Made by a program: the position numbers and the translations under genes
DNA from: Russula earlei
Lineage: Eukaryota > Basidiomycota > Agaricomycetes > Russulales > Russulaceae
Reading direction: 5' to 3'
Assembly: GCA_025769875.1 (NCBI GenBank)
Contig: JAGFNK010001157.1
Span: 1 to 14,071 of the forward strand
DNA length: 14,071 nucleotides
Notes under the pieces: generated by a model
Databases searched by the model: none
What the model saw: the letters and a program-made list of their open reading frames with translations, nothing else
What the model was told of the DNA's origin: nothing
In this document: in pieces, positions 6,719-14,071 of the stretch
Layout: each line of letters opens with the position of its first letter
How positions within the stretch are numbered: position 1 is the stretch's first letter

Positions 6719-6750
6719 ACGTCCCAGGGTAGTGGTAACACACCAAATCA

Positions 6751-7646
6751 ATGATAATCTCAACAACTGAACCTCAGATACTCCCTGAGACCCCAGAACC
6801 ACAGTCACCCCCTGAATTCCCTGAATTGGAAATACAGAACCCCCCTGAACCCATCATGGCAGCACAAGTCCCACAAGCTGTGGCCCCAGCCCCCCAGATT
6901 GCTGCACAACCCCCAATCACTGCACAAGGTCCACAAATTGCCCAAAGGACCAATGGGGCCCTTAGTGGCAAGGAACCCACAGTTTTCACAGGTGAAAGAA
7001 ACAAAACTAAATGAGTTATCATGGAGTTCAATCTCTACTGGGGCCTCAACAACAATAAGCAGTCATGATTGACCCCTCTAAAAGGGTTATTCTAGCCCTC
7101 TCCTACATTCAAGAGGAAAAGGTGGAAGACTGGGTAAACTCACAAGTAACCGCCCTCAGGGAAAAAATAACCAGGGCCCAGAAACCCATCAACAGGAATG
7201 ATGGGGTCTTATGGAATGACTTTGTCATGGACTTCACTTTCAAATTCACCAACACAGCAGAAAAGGAAGACACCCAAGCAGCCCTTGTCAAACATGAAAT
7301 GAAAGAATCCCTTGATGACTACATCTCCACCTTTGAACAACTACCAACCAAAACCAGATGGCCAGAGATGGATGTAATTGCCATTGAAAGTTTCAAAAAT
7401 GGACTTAAAAGTTGACTTTATCAGGCAATCTTGAATAGGGACATCTGGCCTACCACTCTTCAGGAATAGAAGGAAGAGGCTAGAAGACAACACTGATGAT
7501 TTGTCACCATCAAGGAGAAACTCAAGGGAAAGAAAACCACACACTCCCCCTCAGAACACAAATCCCATCACCTGTCAAGACACACTGTTGAACTATCCAG
7601 TTCAAGAGCAAGGAGTAAGTTTGAAGATGAGTCGATAGACATCTAA
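6751..7646 (+). pseudogene. Gypsy-1 gag, central part (Retrotrans_gag-like)
   Basis: From 6751 the frame reads MIISTTEPQ, then a proline-rich region and LSGKEPTVFTGERNKTK to TGA 7012-7014. A frameshift lies before MIDPSKRVILALSYI (7065), which continues EEKVEDWVNSQV, LWNDFVMDFTFKFTNTAEK and MKESLDDYISTFEQL to TGA 7413-7415. This is the capsid-like core of gypsy Gag (the W-x-x-F and L-x-x-Y-I-x-x-F pattern). Beyond it the frame is still recognisable (LYQAILNRDIWPTTLQE) but has several stops to TAA 7644-7646. No CCHC knuckle follows. A structural protein of the particle is the known role of the family. Confidence 0.72.
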
Positions 7647-7806
7647 GATGGCATGGGCAAGGAGTAGAGTTCAAAGCAGTAGCAAATACCAAAGAGGTAT
7701 GGTTACTGGTAGAGTTGAGCAGGTATGCAGGGAAGAAGCCAGAATGGTCACAAAGGGGACAGTCCTTTGAAGGAGTATCCCAGGGGTAGAGAGTGCCATA
7801 AACAAA

Positions 7807-7828
7807 TGGACAGTCTGAGGACTGTCCA
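7807..7828. repeat. Inverted repeat, 9-bp stem
   Basis: TGGACAGTC (7807-7815) pairs with GACTGTCCA (7820-7828) across TGAG. Confidence 0.75.
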
Positions 7829-7934
7829 CTACTTTATTGAGCACTTATATACTACAAGAGAACTGCTAAATAGGGAACAAGTCATAACCTTGTTATCAAG
7901 CACAATAGGGTGATGAGTAAGAAGTCAGAGTATG

Positions 7935-7966
7935 CTTACTGAGCATGCTCAGTCATGCTCAGTAAG
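7935..7966. repeat. Inverted repeat, 13-bp stem
   Basis: CTTACTGAGCATG (7935-7947) pairs perfectly with CATGCTCAGTAAG (7954-7966) across the 6-nt loop CTCAGT. Confidence 0.8.
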
Positions 7967-7992
7967 CTGCTGAGTAAGAAGGCTTCTCTTGA

Positions 7993-8152
7993 TGAGTAAG
8001 AGCCTTTACTGTTCACATGTTTACTGCTCTAGTACACATGCGAAGCACCTGATTCATTTGTTGTTAGTTAGTTTAGGGCCAGTCATTGGAGGACTTGTAA
8101 TTTAGTTCAGGGATTATAGTTGCCTATAAGGCCCCTTATATAGTTCTATTAG
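7993..8152 (+). repeat. Gypsy-1 right LTR copy, interrupted by chromovirus
   Basis: It matches 5308-5468 with scattered substitutions and short indels. The match stops at ATTAG (8148-8152), where the chromovirus LTR begins; in the other copy ATTAG (5464-5468) is followed by TGTCCTTAGAGTC. The remainder should lie beyond the chromovirus 3' LTR. Confidence 0.8.
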
Positions 8153-8322
8153 TGTCACAAGTACTGGCTCTTCGGACCGGACCGGCAACCGGACAAGCCT
8201 CACAACTCTCGTGTGTTCTCATGACTCATTAGCCTCGCATGTACCACCACCTTCCAGCGTGTTCCAGTCTCAATCGCCTTGCTACTACTTCATGTCTACT
8301 ATTTGATATAGGACATATTGTC

Positions 8323-8330
8323 TATATAAA
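8323..8330 (+). promoter_or_regulatory. TATA box of chromovirus LTR
   Basis: TATATAAA starts 32 bp before the CTAAGCTTGTTCT segment. The spacing is identical in the solo LTR, which supports this as the core promoter. Confidence 0.7.
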
Positions 8331-8354
8331 CCTGTCTGTAGAAGAGAACAAGCC

Positions 8355-8367
8355 CTAAGCTTGTTCT
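8355..8367 (+). promoter_or_regulatory. Predicted RNA 5' end / self-primer
   Basis: CTAAGCTTGTTCT is the exact reverse complement of 8614-8626 just past the LTR. In the Tf1/sushi type of chromovirus the first nucleotides of the RNA fold back on the primer-binding site and prime minus-strand synthesis. It is also part of a local hairpin, AAGAGAACAAG (8342-8352) with CTTGTTCTCTT (8360-8370). Placement of the start is inferred from TATA spacing. Confidence 0.6.
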
Positions 8368-8451
8368 CTTGTGAATATCACTGGATTTCAGCTTCAGAAC
8401 TGTAGGCTTGCAGGGAATCAGGCAATTGTCTCGAAATCTTCTCCATCTCTT

Positions 8452-8475
8452 TAAGTCTTCAAAAGCGAAGGCTTA
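8452..8475. repeat. LTR R/U5 hairpin (9-bp stem with one wobble)
   Basis: TAAGTCTTC (8452-8460) and GAAGGCTTA (8467-8475) pair with one G-T wobble across AAAAGC. It corresponds to 2957-2982 in the solo LTR. Confidence 0.55.
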
Positions 8476-8613
8476 TTCGTCTTACTTCTCCTCCATGGTA
8501 CACACTAGCTCCTGCTGTGTTGTCACTGAGAACTTGTTGTCTTGCTCGACTCAGTGTGCACGTCTCACGCGTGAAACGATTTGTCAGTGACACCGCCCCC
8601 AGTCGGTGACATT

Positions 8614-8626
8614 AGAACAAGCTTAG
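8614..8626 (+). other. Primer-binding site, self-primed type
   Basis: AGAACAAGCTTAG starts two nucleotides after the LTR end, the standard place for a primer-binding site. It does not start with the TGG that tRNA-primed sites show. Instead it is a perfect 13-nt complement of LTR positions 8355-8367. Confidence 0.65.
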
Positions 8627-8686
8627 CTCTGAACCCTTGACCCCAAACCGCATGCTCACAAAAAGAATATATCAATTTCCTTCAAC

Positions 8687-10305
8687 ATGACTACAGTTTG
8701 AGACTGGAGGTACAAAGGACTTGCCACACCAACTGTAGAAGGACTAGCAGCCCTCAAATGTCCATTTGAACTGCTCCCAGATCAAGAAAAAAATGTTCCC
8801 TCTATGACCTTATTCGACGATGGTGTCAGTTCCTCACCATACACATGGACGGTGTACCCTGAAGTGGCTATTATGTCATCTGAAAAGGTGCCAAAGTAGC
8901 CCTGAGCCACATCTACGGCCTATGGTTCGAAATTGCAAGATGTGGTAACACCTGGGAAGCGATGCACGTCGCTTGCCCGGCCTTCAGGCTTGCACAAAGC
9001 CCTCTTAGAGGTATTAACCTCACCACACTGATAAACTCAGGAGAACCTATTCCCAGCTCGAAGGCCCCAAGCCGCATGCCAACACCCGGACCCGCTCCAC
9101 CCACCGACGCTCCAATGGAGCTTGAACCCATGACAATGACAAACATCTTCACCACCACCACCGAACCCGAGTCAACTAGACCCCAACCCACATCGTCCGG
9201 AACGGCGCAGGCCCCCTTCCACCCCTCCTTTACAGGACTTGGAGGACGCGGAAACCGACCTCTGAGCCCCGACCCTGATGACCCTGAGACTCATGCCAAC
9301 CACGACCACGACGCACATGGACCCGACTATGGGAAACTTGAAGGTATTCCCCCTGAATTTTTCAATGGCGACCAAGCTCGCACGCACGTGTTCTTGGTCA
9401 CATTTAACAGGTTCATGTCCATGAACCATGACAGTAAAATTGCCAGAGACCCCATCAAGAATTGTGCATACTTTCTTTCACTAATGAAAGGGCCCAAAGT
9501 TGAGGGATGGCTCGAGGCCATGGACCAATGGCTTGAAGACGCACAAGACGACCCCACCAACATACCACTCAGGCTTACCGCATGGGAAGCGCTGCGACAG
9601 CAATTTCATCACGCATTTACCAATTACGCAGAACGTGAGAAGGCCCAAGACAAACTCAAAGAGCTGAAAATGAAGGATGGACTTTTGGATGACTACATAT
9701 CTGAATTCCAACTATTGGCAAGATGCACAGGGCTCGATGTTGATGAACCAACAGTCATGCGACTGTTCACATGGGGACTCCCACGGTCCCTAGTTAAGTC
9801 TTGCCTTGACCTTGAAGACCCCACTTCATTTGTGGACTGGGTTGTGGCAGCACAGAAACATCACAGAGTTTGGATGTGCAAACACGCGATCTTATCTGAC
9901 CATTCTAGCATGTGTGGACGCAATTTAAATCAACCCCAGAACAATAGACCTTGGGGACAACTCATCAATTCAGCATGGGCCAACTGTGGGAACAATCAAA
10001 GCAATGCCACACCCACACATCCACACCTCCCACCAAGCGACCCAAATGCAAAGGACACCAGCGCAGGCACTGCCCATAAAGCAATCACCGAAGCAGAGAA
10101 ACAGAAACACCAAGAGGAAGGAAGGTGCTTCCATTGCTCTCTCAGAGGACACCTAGCCCGCAACTGCCCCACAAAGCCGAAACGTGAGATGACTTGTGCC
10201 CGTGCCATCGATATGACTACTATCGCAACCAAATCTTCTACTGTAGAAGTCATTGAAGAAGACACAGTCATCAAATTGGCAAAAACGGTGAAGGACTCTC
10301 CGTGA
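8687..10305 (+). pseudogene. Chromovirus gag with CCHC zinc knuckle
   Basis: An ATG at 8687 opens MTTV and meets a TGA at once, then reads on to about 8896; a frameshift brings in KGAKVALSHIYGLWFEIARC, which runs into the long open stretch 8962-10305 (447 codons). That stretch has a proline/threonine-rich region (about residues 30-125), a capsid-like core (GIPPEFFNGDQARTHVFLVT, WEALRQQFHHAFTNYAEREK, LLDDYISEFQLLARCTG, about residues 128-290) and a knuckle CFHCSLRGHLARNC (C-x2-C-x4-H-x4-C, about residues 388-401; codons about 10127-10168). Gag forms the particle and binds RNA. The ATG at 8962 is internal to the conserved frame, so it is probably not the true start. Confidence 0.85.
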
Positions 10306-11047
10306 AAGATAGGGAAGCCTTTATTAAGGCTCTGATGGGAGACGATAAGATAAGGAAGAGGATTTTTCGGACACTTGAGCATAATGGCGATTGCTCAAGC
10401 TTTAGGTATCGACTCCATGTACAAGTCTCAAAGAAAGTCATATCAGTGATGACTACTATTTACATTGGATCGAACAAAGCCAAAAGAAAAAGCTCTGATA
10501 GACAGTGGGGGCTACGGAATGCTTTATATCTCCCAAATTGACGAATCAACTACACCTACAAACCAGAAAATTAATCCCAACCAGAAACATCAAAAACATC
10601 GATGGAACACTAAATCATTCAGGAAAAGTCACCCCAAACTGTCGACCTAGAACTGAAACTGCTTGGACAAAGACACACACATCAATTCTTGGTCACAGAT
10701 ATAGGACAGACGACATCATCTTAGGATACCCATTCCTAGAGTTGACTAACCCAAAGATAAATTGGTCTAAGGGAACCATGATGGGAAGGATCACCCTCAC
10801 AGGAGATCAAGAAACACCAGCATGGATTAAAGCACTGACAGGTTGGGAAGAAGGAGATGAACTATGGCTACAAACACTAATACGCAAGACCACCATAGCT
10901 CAACAACTAGCAGAATTGCAAATACAAGGCAAACCCAAAACCTGGCAAGAAATAGTCCCCCATCAATATCACCAATTTGGACAGGTATTTATAGAACAAG
11001 AATCAGAGAGGTTTTCCTGGACCAAGAAAGTGGGACCACACTATTGA
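10302..11047 (+). pseudogene. Chromovirus protease region of pol
   Basis: Frame from 10302 gives VKDREAFIKALMGDDKIRKR, then a frame change leads to KEKALIDSG (10483-10509), the retropepsin active-site loop with its catalytic Asp at 10501-10503. Directly after DSG a run of five G (10507-10511) moves the family sequence ATECFISPKLTNQL to another frame, which then runs open to 11047. It includes TDDIILGYPFLELTNPKINW, containing the ILG motif of aspartic proteases. The C-terminal part links to reverse transcriptase. The protease matures the Gag-Pol polyprotein in active relatives. Confidence 0.8.
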
Positions 11048-11900
11048 TCTAAAGCCAGACGCCCCAACAACAATCACTGTAGAGTATACCCCCTTTCACC
11101 TAAAGAGAAAGAAGAGCAAGGGAAATTCCTTGCACAAAACCTATGACTTAAACAATAAGAAGGTCCAATTCGCCATATGCTAGTGGATTCTTTCTTATAA
11201 AAAAGAAAGACGGTAAATTCTGACCAGTACAGGATTATAGAAATCTAAACAAGTGGATGATACCTAACATATACCCACTACCTCTAATCCCAGAGCTTAT
11301 CCACACCCTAGCAGGAAAAGAACTTTTCCCAAATTCGATGTTAGATGGGTTACAACAATATCCGGATCAAAGAAGGAGATGAAATGGAAAGCAGCCTTCA
11401 AAACAAGCGACGGACTGTTTTGAACCAACTGTAATGTTCTTCAGACTAACAAACTCTCCAGCCACCTTTCAAACCATGATGGACGACATCTTTCAAGAAG
11501 AGCTCGCACAAGGATGGTTGAAAATCTACATGGATGACATCATCATTGCCACAAAAAATGATGAGACAGAACATACATCCAAAGTCAACCATATACTATC
11601 CAAATTGAAACACAACAACCTCTACCTCAAACCAGAGAAATGCCAATTCCACAAGAAAAAGGTAGAATACCTGGGAGTGATTATAGGAGAAGGAAAAATA
11701 ACTATGGACCCCATCAAAGTCAAAGGAATCAAAGACTGGCCAACACCATCGACATTAAAAGAAGTCAGAAGTTTCTTAGGATTCTGCAACTTCTATCGAA
11801 ACTTCATACCCAACTTCTCTATAAAAGCCAGACCACTAAACAACCTGACGAAGAAGAACAAACAATGGGAATGGACAAACAAAAGAAGACCAAGCCTTTC
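11030..11900 (+). pseudogene. Chromovirus reverse transcriptase
   Basis: After a frame change at about 11030 comes WDHTIDLKPDAPTT. Then FFLIKKKDGKF, a TGA at 11221-11223, and PVQDYRNLNKW with YPLPLIPELI. The motif A Asp is in FDVRW near 11340. An open stretch from 11434 carries MFFRLTNSPATFQTMMDDIF (motif B), the catalytic YMDD (11527-11538, motif C), LYLKPEKCQFH, VEYLGVIIGEGK and SFLGFCNFYRNFIP in the thumb/connection. This is a Ty3/gypsy reverse transcriptase. Stops and shifts between 11045 and 11433 break the fingers/palm. Catalytic motif C is intact. Confidence 0.9.
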
Positions 11901-12340
11901 AGATTTTGAAAGAAACTTGCGTATCCTACCCAGTACTTTGTACCCCAGATTGGACAAAACAATTCATCCTAGACACTGATGCATCAGGATTCACCATTGG
12001 AGCAGTCATATCCCAAGAATATGAAGACGGTCCTACACCCAATAGCATACTATTCCAGACATTACTAGATGCAGAAAGAAATTACGACGCACATGACAAA
12101 GACTAGCAGCAGTAATCTTCGGACTAAAAGTGGACGACCATTCCTTCTTAGGAGCCAACAAACCAGTCAAGAATGAGGACAGACCATAAAAACCTCACCT
12201 ATTCAAAGAACCACAAAAATTGACAGGATGACAAGCCAGAATGGATGCAATATATGCAAGACTTCACGTCACCATGGAACACATCCCTGGACACACACAC
12301 ACTATTGCCGATACCCTTTCTTGTCACAAAGACCTTACAA
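11888..12340 (+). pseudogene. Chromovirus RNase H
   Basis: After a frameshift near 11890 the frame reads ETCVSYPVLCTPDW and FILDTDASGFTIGAVISQE, with the first catalytic Asp in DTDAS. LLDAERNYDAHDKD carries the conserved Glu region and ends in TAG 12104-12106. Further on, FLGANKPV, FKEPQKLTG, a TGA at 12229-12231 before QAR, and LHVTMEHIPGHTHTIADTLS (in two frames) give the rest of the domain. It would degrade the RNA strand of RNA-DNA hybrids. Multiple breaks. Confidence 0.83.
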
Positions 12341-12429
12341 GGGGTAGAAGAACAAAAAACGACACTACTACCACCCGAAAGTTCGCACGAAAAACCTATC
12401 TTCCAGACAAACCTGATGAACAATGAGAA

Positions 12430-13163
12430 ATCTTGAGACTATTCCATGATAACCCCCTTTGCAGGACACCCAGGAATAGCCAACACCTGGGATTTAGTCA
12501 ACAACATTACGAGGACTAGACTTGCGACAGTTCATAGAACAATACGTCAAAGGATGTGCCAAATGTCCAAGAATCTAAACCATATACCCAGAAAGAAAGC
12601 TGTGACTTTCCCACTTGACACACACATTGAACAAGGCCCCTTTCAATATGTGTCAATGGATCTCATCCGACACTTACCTAAATTGGAAGGATTCAACAGC
12701 GTCCTTACTATTGTTGACCAAGGATGCTCTAAAGCGACAAAGTTCATCCCATGGAACAAAATGATCGACAGGACAGGCATTGCACACAAGTACCTGAAAC
12801 ACCTAGTACCTTGGTTCAGCACCCCCAAAAGAATCATCTCCGACAGAGACCATCATTTGCATCAAACTTCTCTAAAGCAATATGTAAAAATCTAGGCATC
12901 AAACAAAACATGTCCACCACATTCCATCCCCAAACCAATGGACAAACAGAAGAATGAATGCATGGCTAGAACAATACCTAAGACTCTGGACCACGACCCA
13001 TCCTCATTCCTGGGCAAAAATGCTTCCCCTAGCAGAATATGCACACAACTCATGGAAACATGAAACATCACAAAGATCACCACACAAACTCCTCATGGGA
13101 TTCAAACCCCAAATTAACATTAATCTAGAAGACAACAACTACCCTCATCCACCGATCACCTGA
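12430..13163 (+). pseudogene. Chromovirus integrase, zinc and catalytic domains
   Basis: The HHCC zinc domain is recognisable in LFHDN, FAGHPGIANTW and, in another frame, CAKC (about 12440-12570). The catalytic core contains FQYVSMDLI (first Asp, 12659-12661), GFNSVLTIVDQGCSKATKFI, and RIISDRD (second Asp, 12842-12844). After a frame change come FSKAICKNLGIKQN and FHPQTNGQTE (Glu, 12949-12951), the DDE triad. Another shift follows, then MNAWLEQYLRLW and MLPLAEYAHNSW to TGA 13161-13163. The enzyme inserts the cDNA copy into the genome. All three acidic residues remain but in different frames. Confidence 0.88.
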
Positions 13164-13690
13164 AACAACTAGAAGAAGCGAGACGGGATGTACAACAACT
13201 TCTAGAATGCAAACAACAACCCCTAAGACCTGACATCAAAGAAATGGAAGAAGGAACCCTCGTGTGGCTAGAGCAAAGAACCTCAAAACCGAGGAACACG
13301 CAAGCTAATGCCTAAAAGATATGGCCCATTCCCCATCACAAAAAGAATTCCAAAGTCGCTTATCAATTACAACTTCTGCCATCAATGAAAATACATGACA
13401 TTTTCCACGTCAACCTACTCCTCCCTTATAAGGAGACAGAAGAATACGGCACGCCATTTACACGCCCCCCACCAACCATTGAAAATGAGGAAGAATACGA
13501 AATCGAAGCAATTCTAGACACCAGAAGGTTTTGGAACGAACACATAAACTCCAATACCTTGTACATTGGAAAGGGTACCCCACGTCAGATAACTCCTGGT
13601 CAACCACCATGACCTTAATGCCCCAGAACTCCTAAAAGAATACTACTCTCTGCCTTGGCTGGATGACCCCAAGTATAAAGACACCACCAA
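13164..13690 (+). pseudogene. Chromovirus integrase GPF module and chromodomain
   Basis: LKQLEEARRDVQQLLECKQQ is followed by GTLVWLE, MPKRYGPFPITKRI (the GPY/F module) and KIHDIFHVNLLLPY. From about 13490 EEYEIEAILDTRRF begins a chromodomain. A one-base shift near 13535 moves the continuation LQYLVHWKGYPTSDNSW to another frame, and a further shift leads to DLNAPELLKEYYSLPWLDDP (13612-13671). Chromodomains bind methylated histone tails and steer integration to heterochromatin in chromoviruses. Aromatic cage positions Y, W and W are present. Confidence 0.83.
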
Positions 13691-14071
13691 CAAACAATCA
13701 TTCCCTACCGCTCCACCTTCCCATACTACAATATGTCCTCCACACAGAACTCTCCCGCTGCCTCCACCGTCACTCTTGTACCAACTCCTCCTTACTCCCC
13801 TGCGCTCATCCACCTGCCATTGTCCAGAGAACCATCTGTCAAGACATGTACTGCTGATCACTAAGGACTCAGGAGCAGGTGGGCAAGGGTCAGAACAGAT
13901 GATACGTGGCGAAGGCAGCGTTGAACAAGAGGATAGCCAAACGATGAGGAGGTACCAGATGGGGACTGGTAGGTGTTGTAGGAGACAAAGTGAAGGCTGG
14001 AGGCCAGTGTAGTGAGAGAGCTTTAAACAAGGCGGTTGTTGAAGAGTACCTTGGAGGCGAGGGAATCTTTA
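13691..14071. other. Chromovirus 3' untranslated tail
   Basis: No domain is recognisable after the chromodomain. The short open frames at 13663-13857 and 13776-14012 look fortuitous. The sequence becomes purine-rich (13890-14071), as is common before the polypurine tract, but no TGTCAC LTR start is reached before the window ends. Confidence 0.5.

Larger units (their letters stand above)
6270..6750. mobile_element. Repeat-rich LTR-like insertion in gypsy-1 gag
   Basis: The segment starts TGATAAG, ends AAATCA (TG...CA ends, TGAT/ATCA inverted) and sits between two gag pieces that are in the same frame when it is left out (481 bp, not a multiple of three). It contains a perfect 24-bp direct repeat (6311-6334 and 6417-6440), a 13-bp repeat TATCACAAGATAT (6298-6310 and 6351-6363) and several inverted repeats. 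A shorter LTR is also possible: TGATAAG (6270) to CTTATCA (6582) forms a 7-bp terminal inverted repeat, with the remainder being leader. No target duplication is recognisable, but ATGATAA occurs at both junctions (6269-6275 and 6751-6757). Confidence 0.55.
7647..7992. other. Gypsy-1 tail and possible LTR start, palindrome-rich
   Basis: No coding sequence is supported here. A purine-rich CAGGGGTAGAGAG followed by TG near 7790 could be a polypurine tract and LTR start. Two perfect inverted repeats follow (7807-7828 and 7935-7966), then TGAGTAAG three times (7914-7921, 7971-7978, 7993-8000), the last being the first position aligned with the other LTR copy. The open frame at 7725-7913 has no recognisable protein. 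Confidence 0.4.
5307..8152 (+). mobile_element. Gypsy-1: decayed gypsy-type element lacking pol
   Basis: Two homologous flanks (5308-5468 and 7993-8152) lie in direct orientation on either side of a gag pseudogene (5970-7646), which defines an LTR retrotransposon. No protease, reverse transcriptase or integrase motifs are present between them, and no gag zinc knuckle, so a large internal deletion or a non-autonomous design is likely. The 5' side is interrupted by the hAT, the gag by an LTR-like segment (6270-6750) and the 3' LTR by the chromovirus at 8153. It is therefore the oldest layer of the stack. Confidence 0.7.
8153..8611 (+). repeat. Chromovirus 5' LTR (459 bp)
   Basis: It begins TGTCACAAG and ends GTCGGTGACA, the same TGTCAC/GTGACA termini as the solo LTR at 2642-3113, to which it is homologous throughout. 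It holds a TATA box (8323-8330), a hairpin around the presumed transcript start (8342-8370) and a second hairpin (8452-8475). The sequence to its right does not continue gypsy-1, so it is the 5' LTR of a longer element rather than a solo LTR. Confidence 0.88.
8153..14071 (+). mobile_element. Chromovirus (Ty3/gypsy) retrotransposon, 3' end outside window
   Basis: In order: LTR (8153-8611), self-complementary primer-binding site (8614-8626), gag with zinc knuckle, protease, reverse transcriptase, RNase H, integrase, GPF module and chromodomain, then untranslated tail. The domain order PR-RT-RH-INT-chromodomain is diagnostic for chromoviruses of the Ty3/gypsy group. Nearly every domain is broken by frameshifts or stops, so the copy is inactive. 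About 5.9 kb is visible; the 3' LTR is not reached. The inserted position is ATTAG of the gypsy-1 LTR. Confidence 0.9.

Noticed and set aside
6726..6740. GGTAGTGGTAACACA as a tRNA primer-binding site
   Set aside because: It resembles TGGTAAC-type sites, but no LTR end lies directly before it and no known tRNA match can be confirmed.
7660..7790. Homology between the gypsy-1 tail and the chromovirus tail (13885-14071)
   Set aside because: Only loose purine-rich resemblance is visible; no convincing block alignment by eye.
7807..7828. Palindromes as CRISPR or bacterial terminators
   Set aside because: There is no repeat-spacer array, and the context is a eukaryotic retroelement.
8153..8616. 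Second LTR as a solo LTR with TTAG duplication
   Set aside because: TTAG occurs on both sides, but the right flank does not continue gypsy-1 (no TGTCCTTAGAG), and a PBS and gag follow, so it is a 5' LTR.
8913..9191. Antisense open frame opposite gag
   Set aside because: It mirrors the P/T-rich gag codons on the other strand, and the + strand frame has capsid and zinc-knuckle motifs.
9996..10382. 128-codon antisense open frame
   Set aside because: It overlaps the gag knuckle and pol start on the opposite strand; composition is explained as a shadow.
1..14071. tRNA, rRNA, host genes, bacterial or phage defence system
   Set aside because: No such signatures were seen; all coding remnants belong to transposable elements.

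Overview
This window contains no intact cellular gene that I can support. It is a stack of nested, decayed transposable elements from a eukaryotic, probably fungal, genome. The best guess is a basidiomycete of the Agaricomycetes type. The clues are spliceosomal introns of about 45-67 nt with GTATGT/GTGAGT-like donors, a multi-intron hAT transposase, and Ty3/gypsy elements including a chromodomain-bearing chromovirus. The taxonomic call is an inference from style, not from a marker gene.

Layout, left to right. Positions 1-5306 are a hAT DNA transposon on the + strand. Its left tip lies outside the window and its right end is at about 5306. Its broken transposase pseudogene (about 826-5111) has a BED zinc finger, an RNase-H-like catalytic core and a C-terminal hAT dimerisation domain. 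Two retroelement remnants sit inside it. One is an internally deleted copia-like element at 162-745, flanked by CTCTC duplications. The other is a 472-bp solo LTR at 2642-3113, flanked by TGTGA duplications, which splits the codon of the conserved Asp in the transposase CDAW motif.

Positions 5307-8152 are a gypsy-type element (gypsy-1), seen as one LTR copy (5307 to about 5925), a decayed gag (5970-7646) without pol, and the start of a second LTR copy (homology 7993-8152). Its gag is interrupted at 6270-6750 by a repeat-rich, LTR-like segment with TG...CA ends. The hAT appears to sit inside the first gypsy-1 LTR copy.

Positions 8153-14071 are a second, nearly complete but inactivated gypsy element of the chromovirus group, inserted into the second gypsy-1 LTR copy. 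It has a 5' LTR (8153-8611), gag with a CCHC knuckle, aspartic protease, reverse transcriptase with YMDD, RNase H, integrase, a GPF module and a chromodomain, followed by a 3' untranslated tail. Its 3' LTR lies beyond the window. The solo LTR in the hAT is a related copy of the same LTR family.

The most informative observation concerns priming. Two nucleotides after the chromovirus 5' LTR lies a 13-nt segment (8614-8626) that is the exact reverse complement of LTR positions 8355-8367. Those positions begin 32 nt after the start of the TATA box, where the transcript should start. This is the arrangement expected of Tf1/sushi-type self-primed reverse transcription. The solo LTR keeps the same 13-mer at the same 32-nt spacing.

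Inferred history: gypsy-1 is the oldest layer; the hAT, the gag insertion and the chromovirus landed in it; the copia-like element and another chromovirus landed in the hAT. All coding parts carry stops and frameshifts.
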